Source: Candidatus Aminicenantota bacterium (GTDB lineage: Bacteria > Acidobacteriota > Aminicenantia > UBA2199). From it: a DNA stretch of 61,970 nt. The position numbers and the translations under genes were made by a program. Under the pieces are notes generated by a model that saw only the letters and a list, made by a program, of their open reading frames with translations, did no database searches and was not told where the DNA came from. The stretch's first letter is position 1. The number at the start of each line of letters is the position of its first letter. Shown piece by piece: positions 1-8,059 of the stretch. The DNA is taken from NCBI GenBank assembly GCA_026393835.1, contig JAPKZK010000035.1, positions 1 to 61,970 of the forward strand, written 5' to 3'.

Positions 1-151
1 GGATCGATATAAGCTCAATAAGCTATGAAATGTAGGCAGGCAGGATTAATATATATGCCGGAAGGTGCGGCATAAAGATTCAATGGGTAAAAATCAGACT
101 ATAAAAAATTGGATTTACCCACTCAATCTGAAAAAGAACCAGAATATTATA

Positions 152-715
152 ATGAATAAAACACCGGAACAAATGGCCCGCGATAACATCGAAGACCAAC
201 TGGACCAGGCCGGTTGGGTTATTCAGGATAGAAACAAAATTAAACTTGCTCCCGATTGTGCGGTGGCGGTTCGCGAATATCCCACCGACAACGGACCCGC
301 CGATTATGTGTTGTTTCTTGACCGATACCCTATCGGCGTCATCGAAGCGAAAAAGGAAACCGAAGGCGTCCATTTAACCGCGGTAGAAGGGCAATCGAAA
401 GCTTATGCGGAGGGCAAACTAAAATACCTGGATAATGCCCCCCTGCCGATTGTTTATGAAAGTACGGGCCTAATCACCCGGTTTACCGATTATCGCGACC
501 CCAAGCCGAGATCAAGGGAGGTTTTTTATGATGCAATAAAAAAAACGTTACAGTTGGTAATAGAAAAGAAACTTCGTGAAGAACAAATAACCACTCATAG
601 TTTCAACGCTCTACCCGGGCGTGGCGCATCCCCTCTTCCCGGACTTGCCTGGCGCCACAAAAATAGAATTGCTGGAATTCCAAACTTCATGCTTGCTTTA
701 AGAATAGGGGTATAG
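152..715 (+). pseudogene. type I restriction R subunit (HsdR), N-terminal fragment with repeat-derived tail
   Basis: The first 125 or so residues match the HsdR N-terminal nuclease domain: EQMARDNIEDQLDQAGW, a PADYVLF strand and the PD-(D/E)XK-like core GVIEAKKE. A full HsdR is about 800-1100 residues and continues into helicase domains; here similarity stops after the RDPKPRSREVF stretch (near base 523). The frame then runs through unrelated residues into a 78-bp dispersed repeat (599-676) that encodes its last residues. The ATG at 152 is chosen because family similarity starts right there; an upstream in-frame ATG at 65 adds only residues unlike HsdR. No hsdM or hsdS is visible. I read this as a dead remnant of a type I system. 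Confidence 0.75.
599..676 (+). repeat. 78-bp dispersed repeat, copy 1
   Basis: This segment matches 61828-61905 in inverted orientation at 72 of 78 positions by my alignment. Read in the frame of the hsdR fragment it encodes SFNALPGRGASPLPGLAWRH; the other copy encodes nearly the same peptide. It forms the 3' end of the truncated hsdR frame. Confidence 0.8.
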
Positions 716-745
716 TATAATTCAACCGGTATCGGAGGTACCCTC

Positions 746-3589
746 ATGGCCACAAAGCGCAGCCCACAAAATGAAAAAAAGGAATTACCCCTCGGTAAAT
801 CCTCCTTTTCAAAATTGGTCGAAGGCAATTGCATCTATGTGGATAAAACCCGGTATATCTATCCCCTATTCAGGAAAGGGGGCGCTTATTTCTTATCCAG
901 GCCCCGCCGTTTCGGGAAATCGTTAACGGTTTCCATTTTAAAGGAAATATTCCAGGGCCATCGAGACCTTTTTAAAGGTTATTGGATTTATGACCGGATC
1001 CAGTGGGAAAAATACCCGCTAGTTCACCTGGACTTCATGAATATCGATTTCAGGGCCCTGGGACTTGAAAAAGCCATCGACAACGAACTGGTGCGAATTT
1101 CCCAGGACTGCGGCATCCCATGCAGGGGGGACAGCATCTCTGAAAAATTCACCTTTTTAATCGGGAAACTAGCCCAGGACCGGCGTATCGCCGTCCTGGT
1201 GGACGAATATGACAAACCGGTCACCGAATATATCGAAGACATAGACACCGCCGTTAAAAATAGGGATATCCTCAGGAACTTCTATTCGGTTCTTAAAGGA
1301 CAGGAAGAAAAAATCGATTTCCTCTTTATGACCGGGATATCTCGCTTTACCCGCCTATCGATTTTCAGCGACCTGAACCACCTCACCGATATCTCTTTCC
1401 ATAAAGATTACTCAAAACTACTGGGCTATACCGGGGAAGAGATAGAAAAATATTTCGATGCCTATATCCAAGAATGGCTGACACTGCATAAGCCCGACGG
1501 AAGCACGAAAGCCGAATTAATGAAAAAATTAAAAGACTATTACAACGGCTATTCCTGGAATGGGAAAGATTTTGTCTATAATCCCTATTCCATCAACAAC
1601 TTTTTCGACAATATGGAATTTAAAAATTATTGGTTTGCCAGCGGAACCACGACTTCCCTGGTGAAAATGGTCAAGAAAAAAAATATCGCCGTCGAAAATT
1701 GGGAGCACCTGGAGGTTCGAGAGCAATTCTTCGATAAATTCGATATCGCCGACATTAATATTAATTTAATGCTTTTCCAGACCGGCTATTTAACGGTTAA
1801 GAAACGCCTCGAGGATACCTATGTCCTGTCGTACCCCAACCGGGAAGTTGAGTATGCATTATTAAATAACTTAATGGAGGTGTATTCAAGTCACAGCCCC
1901 GAGGATACGGAAAAATTAATCAAAGAAATAAAGGACTCATTGGAAAAAAAGCAAATGGACCCCTTTATCCAGCAAATGAAAGCCTTCATCGCTTCTATTC
2001 CCTATAATCTTGTCGAGGCCGATGTGGAGAGATTTTATCACCTGGTTTTTTACCTGGTCCTGAAATTATTGATTGGGAAAGCATACCCGGAGAAATATAC
2101 CAACCTCGGTAGGATCGATACCGTCGTAGAGACCGGCAGTTTCATCTATATTTTTGAATTCAAGATGGGCAGCGCTGATGAAGCTTTTAAACAAATCCTG
2201 GAAAAGAAGTATTATGAGCAATACATGGCTCAATCCAAAACCATAATTTTATTGGGAATAGGATTTAGCGTAAAGGAAAGGAATATTTCAGACTATAAAT
2301 ACATCGAGGTAGGCAGGGATGATTTGCCCGCGGATATAAATAAACTAGTGGCCGAAAAATTGCCTATCCATAAAACCTTTTCCCAGGAGATAAATGAACC
2401 ACAAATCATAAAATTTTTCCAGGTGGGACAATCATTGAAACCCGCAGGCCCCAACCCGAAACTTTTTCAAGGTCGAGATGATATTATTAGAAAAATCCTG
2501 GGAAGTATCCACGGCGGTGTACAGCATGAGAGATATTTTCTTGACGGTATTCGCAGGGTAGGTAAAACCACTATTATTAATTTTTTGCCGTCATACCTCC
2601 CGGGCTATATCATCCCAGTATTTATCGATTTTGATTTACAATCTTCAGGGCTGCGTGGTCCCATCGATTCGGCCTCCGTATTGCAAAATTTTTGCGACCA
2701 AATAAGGAAAAAAACGATTGATCACACCGGCGCCGGATTTCCCGCTGTCGATCCGGCGGCTTTCAAAAAAGACGCGGGAAAAGCCTTCCAGGAGTTTCTT
2801 GCGTTATTTAGACAACAGTTCCCGGATAAAACTCCCCTTCTTATGATCGATGAATTCCAGGATTTGCTATTTGCCATTTCACGAACCGGTTCGAAAGAAG
2901 AACAGGATACATTAGTGCTGGATCAATTGCGCGGGTTACTGGAACAAGGCCAATTGTACATGATAACTACAGGCTTCATAAGATTCGACAGTTTATCGAA
3001 TATCGTTCAGCACCGTATCTTCGGATCACTGACACGTTTGCCCATTTCATTCCTCTCCGCGGAAAGCGTCGGAAATGTTTTGCGAGCAGGCTTTGAGGCG
3101 CCGGTAAAAATTCTCCACGAGACCATCACGAGTATTTATGAACTCACCGGGGGCTATCCCTGGCTGGTTCAGTCATACGGTTCGAAATTGGTGGATATAC
3201 TCATTGATGAGCATCGAATTGTTGCCACACCCCTGGATGTGGAATATATTACGGATCATATTATGCTTACCGATGCCCAGAATTTTGAGTACTGGTGGCC
3301 GGTAAAACAATTAGGGATCGATGAAGAAAGGGTTATCGAAAGACTTTTCCGCGACTATCCCGACTCAAAAGCCGTTTCGATTAAAGATTATTTCACCGGT
3401 ATTCCTACCCGGGAAAAGTTGGTATATATGAATGCAATAGAAAATTTAAAGTCCTGTGAAGTGCTTGATTCAGCGCAAACAAGCACGCTGAAAATTCGCG
3501 GCAATATTTTAAAACGATGGCTGCTGACCCAGATGCAAGCCGATAATCATCTTAAAATTAGAGCCCATATTGGAAAAGTCCAATCCTGA
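746..3589 (+). CDS. AAA-ATPase-like/PD-(D/E)XK (DUF1703-type) protein fused to a second AAA ATPase
   Basis: Residues 1-540 match the AAA-ATPase_like plus PDDEXK_9 family: the LPLGKSSFSKLVEG opening, a Walker A-like RPRRFGKSL at 52-60, and a nuclease-like core with D near 456 and IFEFK near 468. These proteins are normally about 520-560 residues. Here roughly 400 more residues form a second ATPase with FQGRDDII, Walker A DGIRRVGKTT near 599 and Walker B LLMIDEFQD near 698, like Orc1/STAND-type ATPases. A GGAGG sits 8 bases upstream of the ATG at 746. The first family is often found in many copies per genome and its role is unsettled. The fusion and the defence-rich surroundings suggest a nucleic-acid-acting defence or mobile-element role, which is inference. 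Confidence 0.8.
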   Translation: MATKRSPQNEKKELPLGKSSFSKLVEGNCIYVDKTRYIYPLFRKGGAYFLSRPRRFGKSLTVSILKEIFQGHRDLFKGYWIYDRIQWEKYPLVHLDFMNIDFRALGLEKAIDNELVRISQDCGIPCRGDSISEKFTFLIGKLAQDRRIAVLVDEYDKPVTEYIEDIDTAVKNRDILRNFYSVLKGQEEKIDFLFMTGISRFTRLSIFSDLNHLTDISFHKDYSKLLGYTGEEIEKYFDAYIQEWLTLHKPDGSTKAELMKKLKDYYNGYSWNGKDFVYNPYSINNFFDNMEFKNYWFASGTTTSLVKMVKKKNIAVENWEHLEVREQFFDKFDIADININLMLFQTGYLTVKKRLEDTYVLSYPNREVEYALLNNLMEVYSSHSPEDTEKLIKEIKDSLEKKQMDPFIQQMKAFIASIPYNLVEADVERFYHLVFYLVLKLLIGKAYPEKYTNLGRIDTVVETGSFIYIFEFKMGSADEAFKQILEKKYYEQYMAQSKTIILLGIGFSVKERNISDYKYIEVGRDDLPADINKLVAEKLPIHKTFSQEINEPQIIKFFQVGQSLKPAGPNPKLFQGRDDIIRKILGSIHGGVQHERYFLDGIRRVGKTTIINFLPSYLPGYIIPVFIDFDLQSSGLRGPIDSASVLQNFCDQIRKKTIDHTGAGFPAVDPAAFKKDAGKAFQEFLALFRQQFPDKTPLLMIDEFQDLLFAISRTGSKEEQDTLVLDQLRGLLEQGQLYMITTGFIRFDSLSNIVQHRIFGSLTRLPISFLSAESVGNVLRAGFEAPVKILHETITSIYELTGGYPWLVQSYGSKLVDILIDEHRIVATPLDVEYITDHIMLTDAQNFEYWWPVKQLGIDEERVIERLFRDYPDSKAVSIKDYFTGIPTREKLVYMNAIENLKSCEVLDSAQTSTLKIRGNILKRWLLTQMQADNHLKIRAHIGKVQS

Positions 3590-3761
3590 AAAAGTGATTA
3601 TCGTGCCCGGTGACGGTGATCATACATCGATGCTACGTACTCTTGTAAATAAAGGCATCGAGGTACAGATTTGGGGAGGCAGTCATGCCACAAACCAGGA
3701 ATATGCAAAAATAGTCGGTGAAAATAACATTGTCTTGATAGATGATGTATGCGGGCTATAG
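3570..3761 (+). pseudogene. NYN/LabA-like domain, C-terminal fragment
   Basis: The 63 residues contain VIIVPGDGDHTSMLRTLVNK, then GIEVQIWGG and a final NNIVLIDDV strand. This is the C-terminal half of a NYN (PIN-like) nuclease domain, where the GDGD carries conserved acidic residues. The N-terminal strand with its first Asp is missing. The only start is a TTG inside the end of the preceding gene, so the frame probably begins by chance. I read it as a remnant of a LabA/DUF88-type gene joined to the end of the ATPase gene by a deletion. A translated 20-bp overlap with the ATPase gene is possible but less likely. Confidence 0.55.
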
Positions 3762-3990
3762 AACAATGGTTGGGCAATAATATACTTTTGTTTGTAAGCT
3801 CGAAATAAAGCACACCCCCTGGGGGACGCAAACTTCGCTTGCCCCCATCCGTTCCTCCCTGTGGATTCAGGTTTTCTTCGTGTAAATTTGAGTAATTCGC
3901 GGGCCTTTTTTATAGAGCAATATTTCAAAAAGGGGTTGAATTTTACTCGATTTTCAGTTATAAAGATAGTGGCAATATGGGGACAGGCAA

Positions 3991-4174
3991 GAATGTCACT
4001 AAGTTAAGCCTACATGGTTGAATAATGTGCCTTTTCAAAATCATCAAGTGATTAGAAAAATGACACCCGATAAAACTGACTGGGACAATATTCAGCCTCC
4101 CGTTAGTGTGCGATTTATCGATTGGTCTGGAAAACCCCATAAATTGAGAATATAGCCTTAACTTAGTGGCATTC
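3991..4174. mobile_element. MITE-like inverted-repeat element (non-coding)
   Basis: Bases 3991-4010 and 4155-4174 are inverted repeats matching at 18 of 20 positions (core CACTAAGTTAAG). Both are bordered by GGGACAGGC in direct orientation. The interior of about 144 bp carries no convincing gene. This is the only structured part of the 504-bp gap 3762-4265. A short terminal inverted repeat pair with no transposase fits a non-autonomous element or a solo remnant. No target-site duplication was established by eye. Confidence 0.45.
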
Positions 4175-4265
4175 GGGACAGGCGAAAAAATTTTTATCAA
4201 AAGAAAAACGTCAATATTTGCCTTTATCACTTTACTTATCGAAAAATTTTGGATAAAATATTCCT

Positions 4266-5969
4266 GTGCGTAAAAAAAATTTATTTATCTTGCTTGATTT
4301 AGTGCCTTATCTCCTGGTTTCCATTATGGGCTTTTATATCTCTTTCACTTATGCTCTTATTAAAGACCCTCCCATATCATTAAAGTCCTCCCTGGGAATT
4401 TTTTCTTTATTTTTCGTCATTTTTGTGTTTTTTATATCAGCCTTATTTCTCTTTAGTTCATCTAAGAAAAGACTATTAAGATTAAAGGGATATATATTAG
4501 AGGACCTGGGCAAAACCACTCTGGGGGAAAAACTTAAGCAATACCAGGAATTGTTGAATAATGAACCTGAAAATGCTGAAGTTTTAAGCAGCCTTGCCCG
4601 AATTTATGAAAAGCTGGGAGAGAAAGAAAAAGCATTGGAGTTTTATGAAAGGCTGGCTAAAATAGCCGGGGAAAATGAATTCGAATTCAATCTTTCCAAA
4701 ACTATTATTTTGCAGCGCCTGGAGCTGCGGGATTTGTACTTTTTCGATGATTTTTCCTGGGATTTCCAACCCCGCATGAATGTCCTGTTGGGGAAAAACG
4801 GCTATGGCAAGAGTCATTTATTGAGATTACTGGTTTTCCTCGTACAAAAAGAGGAGGCCATTTCCAGTGATTTTTTTAAGCAAAATGGCGGGAACCCCCT
4901 GGCTAAGCTCGAAATAAGCCTTAACTCAGAAAATAGGATAATATCCCGCGGCATGTCGGTATTCGAAAAAACTCCCGGTAAATTACCGGTATTAGCGATA
5001 CCGGCCCTTCGATATGTAGATAAAGCCAAAACCAATATCGGCGTTCCTAACGTGGAAAAAGCCGATTTGAAATTTCACGGGGCAGATCGTTTCCTTTACC
5101 AGGAATCCGTGGAAGGAATGATTCAAAATTTTCTCTACCAACTTTGCGTTACCTACCTGGATAAAGGCAAAAGCTTCGATCTACCTGTTTTTAATCTTAT
5201 TCATAAGGTCATCGGCGAATTAACGGATAGTGGATTTACATTCGATAAAATAAATCCGCTCGGTACAGCCAGGTTCCGGATCGAGGTTATCACGGAAGGA
5301 AATCAAGCCCCCCTACCTTTGCAGCAGGCGTCCCAGGGGACTCTTTCCGTCCTTGCGATTTTCGGTTTGATCTACGAGTATTTGAAAGCCATTTTCCCGG
5401 ATATACCTGAAAAAGAACTTTTATTCCAACCGGCCATCGTATTTATCGATGAACTGGACGCACACTTGCATCCTTCATGGCAGCAAAAAATCATCCGGCT
5501 GCTGAGGGAAAACTTCCCCAATATCCAGTTTTTCGTTACCGCCCACAGCCCCCTGGTTGTTGCCGGATGCAAAGAGGGCGAAGTGGCTGTACTAAGAAAA
5601 GGGGAAAATGGCTTCAGGGTCGAAGTGTCCGAACAGGATTTTATCGGTACTGAAGCAAAAGAATTGTACGAAAGAGTCTTCGAAATCGAGGAAAGCGATG
5701 AGCCCTATCTTCGATATCTTGCCATGGCCCCGTTTAAAGGAGAAATGGAAGAAAAAATAAAAGAACTGGAAAACAAACGTAAAAAGAAGCCCCTCTCAAA
5801 GAAAGAGGAAGACGAGTTATCCCGTCTGTATGATGACGTTTTTTACATCGGTAAAGTTTCCGATAAATACCGCCGGCGAATGGAATATTCACTGGCGCCG
5901 ATCGAAAACCGAAAATTAAAAAACAAGATTAAAGAATTGGAAAAAAAAGAAGGACCCAAAGGGGCCTGA
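4266..5969 (+). CDS. membrane-anchored TPR/ABC-type AAA ATPase (putative defence sensor)
   Basis: Two hydrophobic helices (about residues 7-30 and 43-65) are followed by a TPR-like segment (95-135) and an SMC/ABC-like ATPase domain. The Walker A GKNGYGKS is at 176-183, a signature-like SQGT lies near 357, and the Walker B/D-loop [11 protein letters not shown] is near 395, followed by the switch His in TAHSP. That layout matches the AAA_21/OLD-like ATPases that recur in antiviral systems (PARIS AriA, Septu PtuA, Gabija-type). The C-terminus is a charged coiled coil. The start is GTG; no better start with the membrane helices exists. The stop is 2 bases before a TIR-domain gene, so the two are almost certainly co-expressed. 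A role as the infection sensor controlling the TIR effector is inferred. Confidence 0.8.
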   Translation: MRKKNLFILLDLVPYLLVSIMGFYISFTYALIKDPPISLKSSLGIFSLFFVIFVFFISALFLFSSSKKRLLRLKGYILEDLGKTTLGEKLKQYQELLNNEPENAEVLSSLARIYEKLGEKEKALEFYERLAKIAGENEFEFNLSKTIILQRLELRDLYFFDDFSWDFQPRMNVLLGKNGYGKSHLLRLLVFLVQKEEAISSDFFKQNGGNPLAKLEISLNSENRIISRGMSVFEKTPGKLPVLAIPALRYVDKAKTNIGVPNVEKADLKFHGADRFLYQESVEGMIQNFLYQLCVTYLDKGKSFDLPVFNLIHKVIGELTDSGFTFDKINPLGTARFRIEVITEGNQAPLPLQQASQGTLSVLAIFGLIYEYLKAIFPDIPEKELLFQPAIVFIDELDAHLHPSWQQKIIRLLRENFPNIQFFVTAHSPLVVAGCKEGEVAVLRKGENGFRVEVSEQDFIGTEAKELYERVFEIEESDEPYLRYLAMAPFKGEMEEKIKELENKRKKKPLSKKEEDELSRLYDDVFYIGKVSDKYRRRMEYSLAPIENRKLKNKIKELEKKEGPKGA

Positions 5970-5971
5970 AT

Positions 5972-6919
5972 ATGGACAACAGGGAAAAAGAGAAATTAAT
6001 CGATATTTATGCACGGTACAGCAGCGATGAGCTTGAAGAAAATGACTTTGAAAAATTAAAAACAGGAGTTGGAAAAAGATACGAGATTCTCATCAAAGAC
6101 CATGAATATCAAAGTTTTTTCAAGGCGCTAAAGGATCTCCGCCATGAACTGGATGTCACCCTTGACGGTGAGGTAGACGATCAACAGGTAAAAGGATGCC
6201 TTTCTTTATTTCATGCAAAGTGGCAGAATGACGATTTCCAGTTGTGCAAGGATGTTATTAAAAAAGGTATTTATAAAACCTGGACTAAAGACCTCCAGGA
6301 CTATTTCGACAACGGATGTGAAATGATCGCGGAGTGGAAGGATTATTTTATATCTTACACCAACCGGAACCTACATGAAACCAACACTGATTTTGAAGAT
6401 GTTATCCCTGCCGTGCTTGGAGATGAATTCTATACCCGGACTAAAGACAAAGCCAATTGCGTCCCGCATGTAATCGTTCATTACCTAAATGGGCATGGTT
6501 TAAAAGGCTTTTTCGATAAAGACAACATCACATGCGGGGATGTGATTAAAGAAGAAATATATAAACACTGCACTGCGGTCTATGCCTTTGTCCAGTTAGT
6601 GGAGTTAGAAACTTTAAAATACGATGAAGGAAAAACCAACTGGTGTTTCCATGAATTCGAGGAATTCGACCGGTGGGTGACAAAAACGAAGTTTGAGAAG
6701 TATAAAAGATATTATTTCATCCTCACCAATGAAACGGATGTGGTTTTCCCCAGAGTACCCCACCCAAAATATGGACCCTGGAAGAAAAAAATTACCGAAC
6801 GTGCCTACATTGATAATTTAAGCGCATTGAGTCATAAAGAAATAAGAAAAAAAATGGCTGAATTGGCTGAGCAAATCTGGGCCACCAGGAATCAAATGTT
6901 GGAAGATTACTACTCTTAA
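5972..6919 (+). CDS. TIR-domain protein (putative NAD-degrading effector)
   Basis: The second half has the landmarks of a TIR domain: strand A DYFISYTNRN (124-133), a BB-loop region GFFDKDNITCGD (179-190) with a following helix, and NWCFHE (223-228), where Glu228 falls at the catalytic glutamate of NADase TIRs. Residues 1-120 are helical, without a recognised domain, and may contact the partner ATPase. It starts 2 bases after the ATPase stop. TIR domains in bacterial defence (Thoeris, TIR-APAZ, TIR-SAVED) cleave NAD or make signalling nucleotides; which applies here cannot be told. The TIR call rests on motif order and could be a diverged relative. Confidence 0.7.
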   Translation: MDNREKEKLIDIYARYSSDELEENDFEKLKTGVGKRYEILIKDHEYQSFFKALKDLRHELDVTLDGEVDDQQVKGCLSLFHAKWQNDDFQLCKDVIKKGIYKTWTKDLQDYFDNGCEMIAEWKDYFISYTNRNLHETNTDFEDVIPAVLGDEFYTRTKDKANCVPHVIVHYLNGHGLKGFFDKDNITCGDVIKEEIYKHCTAVYAFVQLVELETLKYDEGKTNWCFHEFEEFDRWVTKTKFEKYKRYYFILTNETDVVFPRVPHPKYGPWKKKITERAYIDNLSALSHKEIRKKMAELAEQIWATRNQMLEDYYS

Positions 6920-7117
6920 ACCCAATTCGTGACATTCCTGTTCCATCGGCGGCAAATTGCTTTTGTTTTGAATTTTGAATTTTTAAATTTTGAATTTGTT
7001 TCGAATTTCCTGCTTCAGGAGACGTGCTTCGAATTTATTATTTGAAGAGCATCTTCCCATGTTTTACAATTAATCCCAAAAGAGAATGACGTAGCCCTGC
7101 GCCGGGAAAACCTGGGA

Positions 7118-7146
7118 TTGACAATTACATCTTCTTTCACTATAAT
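7118..7146 (+). promoter_or_regulatory. consensus sigma-70 promoter of cphB-cphA (apparently leaderless)
   Basis: TTGACA (7118-7123), a 17-bp spacer and TATAAT (7141-7146) form a perfect housekeeping promoter. The expected start of transcription, 7 bases after the -10, falls on the A of the cphB ATG at 7153, leaving no room for a ribosome-binding site. The rest of the gap 6920-7117 is AT-rich with no gene. Confidence 0.75.
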
Positions 7147-7152
7147 GGGTTC

Positions 7153-8049
7153 ATGGATGCAAAACGATTTCCTAATTATACGAGAGAGAATAAAGGTCTC
7201 GAAAAACTCAACGGCGCCGTAGTACCGAAAGGTGTGGTAGTGGCAGTCGGCGGAAACGAAGACAAAGAACATGACTTGCTTGTATTACGAAGAATGGTTG
7301 CTTTAATTAAAAACAACCCCATTATTATCGAGGTCATTACCACTGCCAGTGAAATACCTGAAGAAACCGGTAAGATGTACCAACGCGCATTTGATAGGAT
7401 CGGCAATACAACCGTGCAATTCATGCATATTAATAAAAGAACGCAAGCAGAGGATGAACAATATATTCAACGAATAAAAAAAAGCCACATCGTATTTTTT
7501 ACCGGCGGGGACCAACTTCGAATTACAAGTACCCTTGGGGGTACGGTATTTCTTAATACCATTATAAATAAATACTATACTGAAGATTGCATTGTGGCCG
7601 GAACAAGCGCCGGAGCAACCGCCATGGGCCAAACAATGATTTATGACGGAGAAAGTTCGGAAGCCCTGGTAAAGGGATCCGTTGAAGTGACGGCCGGCCT
7701 GGGATTAATTCCAAATGTCGTTATAGACAGCCACTTTATTACAAGGGGCCGATTCAGTCGTTTAATGGAAATAATCACAACCAACCCGGGTAACATCGGT
7801 ATCGGGTTGGGTGAAGACACGGGCATCATTATCAGGAACGGATGCTTGATTGAGGCCATAGGAAATGGCCTGGTGGTCATTTTTGACGGAAAGCACATCC
7901 GCTATTCCAATATTTCTTCGATTAAAAGCGGCGAAGCCATCGCGGTTGAAAATATGCACGTGCATACCCTGGTAAATGGGTACGGTTACGACCTCTTAAC
8001 CGATAAATTCCTCATGCCGGTAGAATTAGCGCACATCTCGACTTCCTGA
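7153..8049 (+). CDS. cphB: cyanophycinase (peptidase family S51)
   Basis: It cleaves cyanophycin (multi-L-arginyl-poly-L-aspartate) to beta-Asp-Arg dipeptides. The S51 nucleophile motif GTSAGAT is at 150-156 (Ser152), preceded by FFTGGDQLRI and followed by the DSHFITRGRFSRL motif with the conserved histidine. The length of 298 residues is normal for CphB. No secretion signal is seen, so it is probably cytosolic and mobilises stored polymer. It lies 10 bases upstream of cphA and shares its promoter. The ATG at 7153 lies at the predicted transcription start; a later start would cut off the N-terminus but would leave the first conserved strand GVVVAVGG intact. Confidence 0.95.
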   Translation: MDAKRFPNYTRENKGLEKLNGAVVPKGVVVAVGGNEDKEHDLLVLRRMVALIKNNPIIIEVITTASEIPEETGKMYQRAFDRIGNTTVQFMHINKRTQAEDEQYIQRIKKSHIVFFTGGDQLRITSTLGGTVFLNTIINKYYTEDCIVAGTSAGATAMGQTMIYDGESSEALVKGSVEVTAGLGLIPNVVIDSHFITRGRFSRLMEIITTNPGNIGIGLGEDTGIIIRNGCLIEAIGNGLVVIFDGKHIRYSNISSIKSGEAIAVENMHVHTLVNGYGYDLLTDKFLMPVELAHISTS

Positions 8050-8059
8050 GTATATTATT

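Noticed and set aside
65..151. Earlier start for the hsdR fragment
   Set aside because: The 29 added residues do not resemble HsdR, and the gene is broken in any case.
3801..3850. Terminator in the CCCCCTGGGGG/CTTGCCCCC stretch
   Set aside because: The arms pair poorly and no T run follows; it looks like a fragment of a dispersed repeat.
3958..4230. 90-codon minus-strand gene in the gap after the NYN fragment
   Set aside because: It lies across the inverted-repeat element, has no ribosome site and shows no domain.
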